A stretch of DNA of 64,000 nt from Ixodes scapularis (lineage: Eukaryota > Arthropoda > Arachnida > Ixodida > Ixodidae): positions 57,241,817 through 57,305,816 of the forward strand of contig NW_024609880.1 of the NCBI RefSeq assembly GCF_016920785.2. The letters run 5' to 3'. The notes beneath the pieces are model-generated. The model was not told the origin of the DNA, did not search any database, and saw only the letters and a list, made by a program, of their open reading frames with translations. Positions 23,830 through 34,999 of this stretch are shown one piece after another. Both the position numbers and the translations under genes were made by a program. Position 1 is the first letter of the stretch; each line of letters starts with the position of its first letter.

Positions 23830-25029
23830 GTAAGTTGTGTTCCTATTTTGAATGGTCTTGTGCAATTTTCTGAACAAATTGTTTAATTCAGATATGCATG
23901 CGACAGTCGCGTTTATTTTTTTTTTGTATTTGTTTGTACAGCTGTAAGCTGTTCAGTGGGGCTAAGGTAAATTTAGCATGTTCGGCAATAGTGCCTTGGC
24001 CTCCATGATAAGATTTGATCAACCTTAAGCATTGTTTAAAGCTTTTGTTGTACACTCCAAAAAGTGAACGCCATTTTAGTGCTCGACACCTGTGTAGTAT
24101 GAGCGTACCGTTCCTTTTTTTATAGGCTAAGACATTGACGATAGTCCTTGAACGACGCAATGTAGCTAAACATGACCGGTCACATGTGACGCAGCATTCT
24201 CACGGAAGCATTTCGCAGCGCGCAAATGCTACACCTAAATCAGTCACGCAACACAAAAAGACGTCACGAGCCTTTCCCCTCTGTGAAGGTGAATGACCAG
24301 TGAAGCTGTTTAGCTCACGACAAACACGTGACACAGAATTATGAACAAAGGTATGAACACATTTATTGTCCTTATCGGTGGTCATTCTTTCGCGTGGACA
24401 ACTAGCACCTCCCCGAGGAGCCGGCGGAAAGTAGACACGCGCGACGGGACCGCCACCCCGGAAGAGCGGAAGGAAAGGAAACTAGACACGCAAGCGCTTA
24501 GAGCGACGACAAGGAGAGGGCGGTGCGGGCGCAGACATGTGAGACGCGTGTCGCATAGTGGCAAATCTTTGAGAAACCTGAGAGCCTATTGATCTGGATG
24601 GTGCCTATTGATAAGGAATCTACTGAATAAACTTATTGCTAAATTACCCAAGCATCAAGGAGAATGCAGGGAATGGTGTTCCACGCGCCGCACTTTCCGG
24701 CGTCTGCAGCAGCATAGCCTTTTCTCTTTTCACAAAGCCTGGCAGTTCGACGAGGGAGACATATAGGTGCCCGGTCGCAGATTTGGAACGCTAGCATCGT
24801 TTTGGAACGCTAGCAGAGAGCATTTCTCGGGTGAACCTGAACGTCACTGCACAGCTTTTGTAGCGGCGAGGACCCGAAACATGGTTTTCAAACCTGACGA
24901 GAAAAAAAGTGGTAGCGCGAGGAACACGAGGATCACGAGCGGACATTTTATTGCTCGGGAGAAATGTGTTTCGGCATCTCGCCGCAGTGGGGCGCCCGTC
25001 ACGCGGCTCTCCTTTCATCCGTCTCTCGT

Positions 25030-25206
25030 GGCGATCTGGCAGATCTGGGGCCCTAATCTGGACACTTGGCGAAAAAGAAGGCGAGAAATCCAGCGGCTCT
25101 GATTGGCAGGCGCCAAGGTCAAGTGCGGAGTTGGCCAATCACGGCCGCCAGATTTCTCGCCGACTTTTTCGCCAAGTGTCCAGATTAGGGCCCCTGGCAG
25201 ATCGCC
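25030..25206. mobile_element. Fold-back element, ~75-bp arms
   Basis: Arms 25030-25107 and 25134-25206 are inverted copies sharing GGCGATCTGGCAG, a GGCCCTAATCTGGACACTTG block, GGCGA(G)AAA(T)-type blocks and GATTGGC, separated by 26 bp. There is no coding capacity. It resembles a fold-back or MITE-type element; no convincing target duplication is visible. Confidence 0.65.
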
Positions 25207-25264
25207 GCTTCTCGTGGCGGTCTGCCAGGTTCTGTCAGTATAGAGGAGGCTATGGCAGCAGTAA

Positions 25265-26681
25265 AGGCCCGTTCACACAGTTACGTTCGGAGCTACCACT
25301 ACGCTTGCGAACGAATGAAACCGGTTGGAACGACAAGTTACCATAGCAACGAAGCGCCAAACGGTCGTTTCGTTCGTGTTCGTTCGCAACGCAAGGAGTT
25401 GAGCCGGGCTGAACTTTTTCGTTACGTTCGGAAACGACGGGAGCAACAGACCAATCACAGGTCGAGGAGAGCTCGGTCGCGCGCGTTGCATGCCGGTCGT
25501 GCCAGGCTCCTTCGATTTGCAAACATGGCGTCGGTGGCGATCGTCGATGTGGAAGCTCATCGTTCCGCGTAAAAGCGCTATCCCTGACTGTGAATTTTCG
25601 TCGTGTGTCGTTATGATAATCCAGCACGTACTAGAAGGGAAGATACACCTCCTCGTGCGGCGATCTCGTGGCGGCACTCTCAAGACAGCAGAAACGCCCG
25701 TGCCGTCGTGTTTGTTTACTTCGACTACAGTGGTGCTTTCTTAGCATTTATGTTCTCGAACATCGCCCGGATTTCTTTTTTGGCGCATTCCATGCGTGTG
25801 CTCAAGTTCAAGGTATTACTGGGGCGTACTGTATAAAGGATGCGAGTTTTTACACGTTTTCATCACCTGAGAAAGTTGATTAGTGTTAACAATCCTAAAC
25901 GCTCGCAACGTCTACCTGATCACGAAATTAAATTTCTGATTTCCTATATTGCTGCTAAAATCACATCGTCTTTTATAATCGTAGAAAAAGCGTGTGACGA
26001 GATTTGTACTGTTGGCAAAGTCCTGTATTAAAGTCGTGATCGTGCAAGACGGCGTACTGCATCGTTTCCGTTTTTTCACGCGCTACCCTGCAAGCGAATC
26101 CTGAAAAAAAAAAGTTTAGGTGATAGAAGACGGTCTGTTTATTCTCTGTTGCGCGAGTGAGTGGCAGAGCGTCCCCTTTTCTTTAGAGGCACCGCTGAAA
26201 CAGCTGACGGCGGCGGAGAGGCGGTCACCGTGCTGCCGACCCGCTGCGCTTGTGGCTGTGGTTCCAGGAGTGTATGCGCAGCGCAGAGCGGTCGTTCCGG
26301 TCACTCTGGTCACAACGGACGCAGTCGTGGATAACGGGTTCGTAGCAGATGTCAGAACCAGCCTTTACACAGCTATTGTAGGCGCACAGCAGATCTTCGT
26401 GACTGTTCGCCGTAGCCGAAACCTCCGGCTGCTCCGGTGAGGAGTCTGAGGACCTCGCGTCGGGCAGGAAACCGTCCGCCATGTTTGTAAGCGTATCTGG
26501 GTTGCTTACTATTGGCTAGGAGCAAGAGCTGAAGCTCGTTTCTCATTGGCTGTTGCTTCGTATGGTTGCATGCGGTTGCATGTGTATGTACACGTCGCGC
26601 ACAGTTGTCGTTGAAGTCGCAGCGGTTGCATTCGATCGTAAGCATAGTGGTCGCTCCGAACGCAAGTGTGTGAACGGGCCT
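25265..26681. mobile_element. PIF/Harbinger-like non-autonomous element, TAA duplication
   Basis: The 1,417-bp element is bounded by ~59-bp inverted repeats beginning AGGCCCGTTCACAC, about 87% identical over that length. TAA lies on both outer sides (25262-25264, 26682-26684). A 3-bp TWA duplication and this style of terminus are hallmarks of the PIF/Harbinger superfamily (family knowledge). Inside, an ATG at 25525 on the plus strand (MASVAIVDVEA) and an ATG at 26482 on the minus strand (MADGFLPDARSS) point toward each other, echoing the two-gene layout of autonomous Harbingers. Both frames end early and no transposase motif remains. Confidence 0.65.
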
Positions 26682-26899
26682 TAACAGTTTTAAAGCAAAA
26701 GCCTAAAACAATTAATTCTTGCACGCGTACTCGTCAACGCTTTGTCATGGTTATTTACTTCGATTCTTTTATAAGGGGAAGGCTTGCGCCTGCGGGCGGA
26801 GGAAGCCTGGAATTTTTGGTGACGCACATGACAAATCAACAGAAACCTATCCGTAAACAGCTTCGATGTAAAAAAAAAAAGAGCCAATTGTGCCGCTGA

Positions 26900-27990
26900 A
26901 CCCCTTGCACGCGACAATATATATGTAAGTTTTGATTGCAAACAAAACGTAAGTCTCGAGGAGCAACTCTTCACGGTTACGCCTCTTGTCATGTGTGAAT
27001 TCTATAAATTAAAAAGTTGATTGGCTTTATTACGTAAACATTTGTGAACCTTTATGAACATATAGTAGCCCCTGAAAGTTTCATGCTAGAAATATTTGTA
27101 CCTTTTAGTTTTCTCGTCAGGACGACCTTAAAGCCTTACGAGCAACCAGTATTGAAGCAACCTCGGTATAACTTTTCGGTCCCAGAGAAGGAGAAAGCTT
27201 CCCTCTTTTCTCTAGAAATGTGTTCCACCAGGACATCCAACATAATAGCGCAACGCTGTAAAACTATATTTCTAAGTCACCGACTTTAGGCCTTAGGCTA
27301 GTACGTGGTACAGATTGAACAGGAGTGCTGCGTCAGTTTTCGGCTGGCACTCATGCTCAATCAGGCAATACACGAGTTCCGGCTGTATTCTGAGGCAGCA
27401 CTCGTCCCAAATCTCTACCCCTTGCCGGCGACGTAGAAAATACAGCGCTACGGTTTTGTACTTTAGGTGGACTTTGTTCCGCGCGCAATGTATGTGGGTG
27501 TAGAGAAATGTAGAATAAGAGAAATGCATAATAAACGTGCACTGCAGCAAAATCTTCATCAAGGGGGAAAACAAAGAATGTTTTGATAGGACGATTCTCG
27601 TAATTTCATTAGGCCCTAGTAAGTATTTGATTGGGCGCTATATATAATGGGTTCACATAGATCGTGCGGTCTCACGAATGCCATTTGGCCTCGTGTCTAT
27701 GATGATGAAAAAGATTGTACACTTGAAATGTACAGCGAATTCAGCGAGACCTTCAGGTTTAACTTTGTGTCTGACGCTTCATATAACAGACACACGTAAC
27801 CATTCGAAATATGTAAGCTAGGAGCAAGAGAACTGTAGGACATCATTATTTTCAGGAAAGCACATACTATAAAACGTTCCTGTGAATACTAAAGGGCTTT
27901 ATTAGATCCTCGTTTTATGGCTAAAACTCAATCAATGAGCTCTAAGCATCATAAAAAAAAATCATGAGAGGCTTAGTGGCATTTAAAAAA
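26900..27990. other. No gene recognised
   Basis: Mixed sequence with frames of up to 93 codons on either strand, none with a recognisable motif. No paired terminal repeats seen. Confidence 0.5.
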
Positions 27991-27993
27991 AAG

Positions 27994-28269
27994 TGATAAA
28001 AGATTGTGACACTTACCAATGTCGCAGAACGACAGATGGCGCTACCGAACCTTGCTGAGTATGGTCGAACAATGGACGGCGCTTGTCAGCCACTCTCAAG
28101 CAATGGGTTCCCACGTGGACGAGCGGCCGACCAGTCCCGCTCGTCCACGTGGGAACCCATTGTTTGAGAGTGGCTGACAAGCGCCGTCCGTCGTTCGATC
28201 ATACTCAGCAAGGTTCGGTAGCGCCATCTGTCGTGCTGTGCTAACGGTAAGTGTAGGGATTTTTTATCA
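27994..28269. repeat. Near-perfect long palindrome (fold-back), 10-bp spacer
   Basis: Arms 27994-28126 and 28137-28269 are inverted copies. The inner ~97 bp differ at only a handful of positions (for example ATGGTCGAACAAT against ATGATCGAACGAC). The outer part keeps ACACTTACC and GATAAAA-type blocks. The centre (28127-28136) is CCGACCAGTC. No open frame of interest. Confidence 0.85.
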
Positions 28270-28692
28270 TTGTTTTTAATATGCAACTCGGCCTTGCATA
28301 AATGTAATTTCGTTTTTTTTTAAGGATGCCTAGATCTCGTAGATTTAATTATGACAAGAAAACGAGTTTCTGAAAAAGCAATTTAGTGTCGCTTGAAAAG
28401 TTTGAAAACCGACACCTTCACTAACTTACGAATACTAACGCGCTCATAGGCGTGAATGGGCTCAATGATACGTTATCTGTATAGACAGCGAAGAACTAGG
28501 CAAGCCATTGAACGCTCCGTATCGCTAAACTCCCAGTCTCAGATTTTTGCAAACTTTAGTGCTCCTAGGCGTTGCTTTATCTTTTAATGAAACTGGTCTT
28601 TTGAACGGCATGAATATTCTACATTGTCGTGCCATTTGATCCGCATTTTGAACACAATTGCACGTACAGAAGTTACGGTATCGTTCCAGAAA

Positions 28693-28698
<6 letters not shown>

Positions 28699-28731
<33 letters not shown>

Positions 28732-28735
28732 CACG

Positions 28736-28791
<56 letters not shown>
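28699..28791. repeat. (CA)n-(TA)n compound microsatellite
   Basis: About 60 bp of CA with a few CGCA interruptions passes directly into about 31 bp of TA. The Thr/His and Ile/Tyr frames across it are artefacts. Confidence 0.95.
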
Positions 28792-28796
<5 letters not shown>

Positions 28797-29739
28797 TTTT
28801 ATTGCTGTTGCGCATTTTGGTGTGCTTTTGAATCGTCGTTTGAATCCTTAAGGTATCACCAGCGACGTAGCCAAGATACAAAATGTATTTGCCGGCCTAA
28901 TTGCCAGAATCAAAAGTTCGGGCAATTATCCGTGGAGCTTGAATCACAGGTCAGTGTCCTCAAACGACAGCAGGCACAAGCCAGTCACTTGATATTGCGC
29001 CTCAAAGAGGGCACCAGTTGTCGTTTGCGACGCAGACGCAAAAAGACGGCTCAGTGAAGGGACACGACCGAGGTCCCAAGTGGGGAACTTGTACTACCGT
29101 TTTAGTAACGGCCTTCGGCGGAGCTCTTAGCTTGATAAGCTTGCTCCGATGCTAATGCGAGTTGACTGACACTTCAGAAAATGTTCGCCGTAAGGTTGGG
29201 AGGCAAGTGAAAACTACGTGCTCGCCGGGCCTATCAATCGTGCATCTTTCTACACAGCGACGTGAACTAACTGGCCCAACTTTCAAATCTGTCAACTCTG
29301 CTTGCTTTTCATCGCCTGACCCTTGGCCTGACCGTATACAGTCTGCTAACACCTTTTCTGATAAAAGAGACGTAGTGCTTAATTTTTGCGAGTCATTGAA
29401 GCAGGTCAACGCGGAACATAGATTAAACACGAATACTGCCTCAGCGTCCGGTTGGAACTCGCGTTCTGGGATCCTAATCTACACGGCGGGACCAAGCGGG
29501 GCCATCGCCGCCTGCTGCGATTGGCCAGCGGTGAGGAGCTGACTAATCGCTATAGGCGGAGATGTCCCGCTGTCCGCCATGTCCGCTCGCCTTCTTCCGT
29601 CGATGCTTATATTCACTGAGACCCTAAGGAACGCAGGCAGTGTGATATTAAATCAGTATAAATGTAATATATTTATAAGACCAACAAACCAGCGTAAGCA
29701 CGACGGAATATGTAGGTCGGTCAATCCACAACCGCTAAA

Positions 29740-29855
29740 TGAAAAAAAAAAAAAATGAAAATAGAAAACAGCAACTGGTGCGAGAGATTGAACGCCGGTG
29801 ACCGGCGTGGACTCCGAGTGCGCTGCTGACTCAGCTACGGACTTAGCACGCAGGA
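29740..29855 (-). repeat. tRNA-derived SINE, minus strand
   Basis: On the minus strand an A-box-like TAGCTGAGTCAGC (29825-29837) precedes a B-box-like GGCGTTCAATCTC (29783-29795). The sequence then ends in T-rich sequence and the T-run complementary to the A-run at about 29742-29755. Confidence 0.5.
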
Positions 29856-30159
29856 ACGGGAGGAACCGAAGCAGCAGGCGTCAGAAAGCGCGCGGAGCGG
29901 AGAGGGGTAGAAAGGCCAAGATAGAAAGGAACAGAAACAGATGACGTAGAAAGAGCGCGCGGAACGATGATTGTAAAGGGCAGGAAAGCTCGTTTTTCCT
30001 CTCGTGGTGACCCTGAAAATTCAGTGCAAAGGTTGTCCATCCAGGTGCTGCTGCAGGGAAGCGCGCGTAGCGTCACAAAGAGACAATGGAGTGACGCAAT
30101 ATGTTTTCAAACTAAATCCCTGCCCTAGGCACCACTTGAACTAAGAGGGGTCCCTATCA

Positions 30160-30312
30160 TTTCGTCGAAACTCGTTTCGTGGAATTACGTTTCGTGGACA
30201 ACTTTTCGTGGACACACGTTTCATGGACACACGTTTCGTCGACAGTGTGACGTTTCGTCGACAATCGTTTCGTCGACAGCACCACCGTAAAACGTTTCGT
30301 TGACAAACTTTT
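30160..30312 (-). repeat. TTTCGTCGACA minisatellite, locus 1
   Basis: About ten imperfect units of the form (A/T)CGTTTCGT(C/G)GACA lie next to one another, followed by a T-run of about 21. The inverse orientation of the same motif is at 37570-37705. A Thr/Arg/Asn-rich frame across it is a repeat artefact. Confidence 0.8.
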
Positions 30313-30395
30313 TTTTTTTTTTTTTTTTGCGGTTTCGAAAGGAATGCCGGAAACTTAAGGTACATACGCTTGTAACAGATGAAAAAGACGATGCC

Positions 30396-30431
30396 TAGCG
30401 CAGTTGCTCTCCCAGGTGAGCAACTGCGCTA
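30396..30431. repeat. Perfect hairpin, 14-bp arms
   Basis: TAGCGCAGTTGCTC and its exact inverse flank an 8-base loop. There is no T-run after it, so a terminator role is not supported. Confidence 0.85.
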
Positions 30432-30439
30432 TCCTCTCG

Positions 30440-31980
30440 CTCTCATCCGTGTCAGATGGAAAAGCAAGAGCGCGCAGGACTTCGCAAGTTCCGATGCCCG
30501 TTTATAGAACAGAAAGTTACTGGAAAAAGAAAAGAGGTGGGAGACAAATATCCGTAGGCACAAAGCAAATCTTCGATCCAATGGTGGGTTGCGGAAAACG
30601 GCGTAAACACTGTTTTTTTTGTTTCTCTTCATAATGGTTATTTTTAAACAAAAATACAGCTTCCAGCCTTTTATTGCAACATTACAACCCTAATATTTCA
30701 ATTGAAATTAAGCATGTTCATTACCCTCAATTATTCAAAAGGAAAAGTGATGCAGTGTTTTACTGGCTACTGCGACTTATACGCGAAAAAAACTGTTTGG
30801 TCACACTCGTTTCATCGTCATTGATCCTTAAGGGCCGATTAAAAAGGACATTACACAATAAAGGGGCTGTAAACAATGTCAAATAAAAGTAAATAACAAA
30901 AGCACGAAAACCAATAACACGCACTACGTAACTTTTGTTATCATTTCAGGGGGGAGGAGGAGGGGGGAAGGGTGTGCAGCTTTAATATACCGGGAGCACG
31001 CTGCCCGCAAATAAACCAAAAAAAAAAAAAACCTACATTGCAATGCAAAAAATAAATAAATAAATAAACACGAGAATTGGTAGCAGATAAATAAAACAGT
31101 ACACCATATGTTTAGTCTTATTACACAAAGTAAACCATAGTTGATATCGAATGTGCATCTTAATGCATTATATAGCTTCTCTCGAGCAGCCGCCAGATGC
31201 AAGGCCTTGGAGGCGGTAGTACCACTAGACGAAATCTGTCGGCAGCAGACGACTGGTCCTCACACGCTACATTAAATTGTTCTCTTATCGATGCCAGCAG
31301 ACAGATACCTGGGGCAAGTTCGTAGCTCTTTTCATAAAAGAGCGGCTTCCAAATCTAATGTTCTTTGGTCACATATTAGTTTATCTGCATGCAAAATTTC
31401 AATACAGGCATAACATATGCAGACCTATTGTGTTATTCATTATCCCGAAGCTAAATATGCTAACGACTAAGAATCGTATGTGGTCTGGTAAGTACAGTAC
31501 GTTGAATACCCAGTGTTTGGAGGAGAAAACAACCGTGTTTTATTACCGTAAAAGTAAACCACGCGTAGGAAAATGCTCAGTCTCCTTCAAAGTTTATTGC
31601 TAGCGGCTAAGACCAGATGCCAATTAGCTTGAAAACCAATTTTATGCCATTTTCAACGGTAGGAAGGCTGTGTGCACCACAAACAGGCCTCGTTTATTCT
31701 TTCAAATTTTCTTTAAGAGCTTCAGTTTTTTGACGTGTGGACTATCTATGCTATGTTCAGGTGGCTCTTGAAGATCCTGCCAAAAGACGCGACGCGCGGA
31801 AACATACGCTTGCTCTGGAAATGACCAAGCCACTTTTTCAGAACAGCCGGAGTGCCGGCGGCCAGCCGGCGAAGGGTTGCATTCGATGACGTACAGACAC
31901 CTCGATCACGTATGCTGCCGAAAGCGTAGCCCTCAAGAGCAGCGCATATTGTTGATTGTTTTAAAAATCTAATTTGAGAA
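30440..31980. other. No gene recognised
   Basis: AT-rich sequence with a short (AAAT)n run near 31048-31070. Frames of up to 108 codons show no recognisable domain. Confidence 0.5.
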
Positions 31981-31990
31981 AGGGCACTGA

Positions 31991-32133
31991 GGGGGGGGGG
32001 GGGGGGGGGGTGGGGGGGGCTTGATAACAAAACTTCCCGGCTTTGACAACGCTTCCCCAAAGGTTCGGGCAAAGACACGAGCGAAACCACATTCAAATCG
32101 TAAGTTCCAAAATCAGTGCAATCGGCGAGCCCC

Positions 32134-32164
<31 letters not shown>

Positions 32165-32175
32165 AAAAAAAAAAA
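31991..32175. repeat. Long G-run and C-run pair plus A-run
   Basis: G20-T-G8 (31991-32019) is followed 110 bp later by C25 (32130-32154) and then about 21 A. The G and C runs are complementary and could pair. Confidence 0.9.
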
Positions 32176-32311
32176 CAACAACAACATAAGCAAAAAAAAA
32201 AAAATTGCGGTAGTTTAAGTTGGTGAGGCAAGATGGCTGCGCACTGGTTCGCCATACTTGGCCCAGTCGGCCATCTTTCATCCATCCATCCATCCATCCA
32301 ACACAAGGCCC

Positions 32312-32465
32312 AACGAGGTAGAGGGGCTTAGAGCGATAAACCGGGGTTCCGGTCTGCACTCGAAAGGGACCCCCATAAGGCGGCTGCCATTGTACGCAAA
32401 TTCGACCACACGTCACATGACCAAACCAAATACGTGACGTCACAGAAAAGATGGCAGCGCCCATG
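32312..32465 (-). repeat. Dispersed repeat (partner 37345-37496, opposite orientation)
   Basis: Its reverse complement matches 37345-37496: GGGCGCTGCCATCTT, TGTGACGTCAC, a TTTGCGTACAA block and TTTATC(G/A)CTCTAAGCCCCT. A short (CATC)n run lies just upstream at 32277-32300. Confidence 0.65.
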
Positions 32466-32909
32466 CAGCGGCTCGCCCCAGCTGGGCCGGAGCTTGTCGG
32501 ATGCTTTGTTGGTTGTCGTTCGTCTCGGCGAGTTGATTTCAGACGCGGAAGCCGTCATATGAGGCCGGTCGAAAGCGAGTTCAGAGTTCAGCGTGGTGTT
32601 TGACGTAGGTATAACGTGAAAATACGGAGGAACGGTGTGCATTTCGCTGGTGACCGACCGGGATATTGCCACGGAAGAGACAATCTGCCCTACGTTGCTC
32701 GGACCTCGGATTGATTCGGATACCGCTAGGATAAAATTTAAGGCGACGTTTCTGTGCACTCGTTGACCATCGGAATCTTCGAGGTTTGCAGTGAACCGTG
32801 TGCAATATATTTGGATACACAGTTTAGCAACGGAAATTGCGTGAGTCGTGCTTGGCGGTGTGCAATCGTGGTGCAGCTTCGGTCAAATGACCGAGGGCTC
32901 ACTTTGGTT

Positions 32910-33142
32910 GTGCGGCGCACCGGATGGCTGCCTTGAAGCTGGTAGTTCCCGTGCCGTGCTGAATGATGCTGTGCTGCTTCCCAAATTGTTCCGGCGTAGA
33001 CGTGCACTTTCACGGAGCACAGGTGTGCGGCGCACTGAAGAGCTGCCTTCAAGCTGGTAGTTCCTTTGCCATGCTTTAGGTGATGCTTTGCTGCTTCCGA
33101 AATTGTTCCGACATAGACGTGCACTTTCACGGAGCACAGGTG
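32910..33142. repeat. Tandem duplication, ~115-bp unit
   Basis: Copies 32910-33024 and 33025-33142 each begin GTGCGGCGCAC and end CACTTTCACGGAGCACAGGT. They share GCTGCCTT(G/C)AAGCTGGTAG. Copies differ at scattered positions. Confidence 0.85.
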
Positions 33143-33929
33143 TTGTAGTTAGTATTGATCCCTCTGGTCTGTCGCACGTTTCGTCAACACAAATGTTTCA
33201 TCCACACTCGTTACGCGAATTGTAAGCTGCACGGACATTTCATCGAGCGTGTTACCTACCCAGCTCACGCCGCTTTGTGGCAACAGTCTGCAGTGGCTCA
33301 TTACCAGAAAAGTGGTCCCACATCCATTTCAGTTCAGTTCGTCCACGGCAGTCGCCAAACCCCGAAGGAGAGGATTTATTCGGACAGAATGCCACTAAAG
33401 CAATGCAGCTTCTTCAGTGGTCAGGATAGACCCTCTTCTGCGAGTTTTGTTATATTGTCACGGATCCTTGTTCCAGTCCTATCTTCTATCAATATTCACT
33501 ATTCTGGAACTCTGCAGGTCATGCTCGGCTGTCATCGTATGTTCTGGTGGAGGTGCTGGGTACATTACCCATGGCCCTTCACTCTGTGTGAACCCGGCGG
33601 CTCCTCAGCCGAGTTGCCCGATAATTGGACACGGGTGGCGGACTATCCTGTGTCTTATACCCTGGCGGGCCGTAAGCAAAGTCCTAACCCGAGCCTGGCA
33701 GAACAACCGCAAGACGAGCGAGTACCACAAGGAGTAACCTCGGAAATACACCGCGAAGCACCTGAAATCCGAGCCAGTTGCGTCTACCAGGAAAAACCAC
33801 CGGAATTCGGTCTCCTGCCAGAAAATCCAAAGCTGACTAAGCCAACAATGACAAACCTGTAGCAGCAAACCACGTCCCCTCCCACCATTGTTTGCATGCC
33901 CGTCGCAAATCACACTCCGATGCTTTTTC

Positions 33930-34985
33930 ACACAAGGTGTATGAAGACGTCAAGGACTGGATTCAACAATATGACAGCGTCGCCCGCCACATTGGGTGGA
34001 CAGACAACCAGCTCCTGCAGAACCTATACTTCTCGTGGAAGAAACTGCCGGCGCTGGTCTGAGAACCATGGACCCTCCTTAACATCATGGGAAGTTTGGA
34101 AGATCGAGCTGAAGCGTGCATTTGTCAGCCAACATCAACGAGAGAGAGCCGCATTCTTGATTCTGTCCAGGACACTTCCGCAACGAGAGCGCCACCGCAC
34201 TCGTGGAGGATGTTTTGCGCTTGATCGAGCGCCATGCCCACGCCCACGCCGACCTTGATGCTACAGAAGAAAAGAACCTAAGAATCCCATGCCCTCATGT
34301 GAGGGACAACACCTTCGGCAGCCTTGTCCCCAACCCCCCAACAACAGTTGAAGTGTTCATATCACCGATGCTTCCAACATTGAATGTGCACTGCATGCCC
34401 GAGCCTGTCACTATGAACAACTTTCCGGCGTCTCGACACTCGAGTTGTCCAGCTGCTACTTCGGCGCGAGCCTCCCAGGCATCCACGACATCATCCACGA
34501 CGTTGTCTGGAAGGAGATCAGGAAGCTACTTCCTGCCATCAGTTGCCGGGCTTTTATTTTGATTGCCGAGATTGTTTCGGAACAAGTTCGACAGGTATTT
34601 CAACCGAGACTTCTGCGAGCGAAGCGGCATCTGACAAACCAAGGGTAACTTACGCCACAATGGCACGACGACCGCCACCGGCTGCCCTTAGTATTCAATG
34701 CTAATTCAATGAGACACTCCAACGCTGAAGCATTCCCGACATCGTGTGTAGATCTGTGTTTAACAAAGTACACCGAGGAAAACGTAGGTGATGCGAATGG
34801 CTGAACGAAAACCACTTTGCTACCACTGCATGAAGCCGACCATGTCTGCCAAAGCTGCCCGTACCGATGAATTGGTCTGCAAGGGTTCGTGCCGAACGAC
34901 CCTCGATCACGTCTCGAGGAGCGACCACGGGAGATTAAGGATTACCTTCGGCGATCTTTGTCCCCGATGCCGAAGGTGCTGAATC
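33930..34985 (+). pseudogene. Decayed Ty3/gypsy-type gag relic
   Basis: Three successive frames carry pieces typical of arthropod Ty3/gypsy gag. A helical capsid-like segment comes first (YEDVKDWIQQYDSVARHIGW, from about 33940). A WEVWKIELKRAF-like stretch follows near 34090, then an Arg-rich RVREQ-like stretch near 34560-34620. A damaged CCHC knuckle begins CYHC near 34820, where a frameshift separates the first cysteines from the histidine. Stops and frameshifts are numerous, so no protein can be made. I could not identify flanking LTRs, a primer-binding site or pol, and the boundaries are approximate. Confidence 0.6.
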
Positions 34986-34999
34986 GAAGATGCTGAATC

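Noticed and set aside
28525..29057. Frames with poly-Thr/His and poly-Ile/Tyr
   Set aside because: Translated CA/TA microsatellite.
30396..30431. Perfect hairpin as a transcription terminator
   Set aside because: No T-run follows it and there is no upstream gene.
31746..32464. Frames containing long glycine, proline, phenylalanine or lysine runs
   Set aside because: Produced by the G20, C25 and A21 homopolymers.
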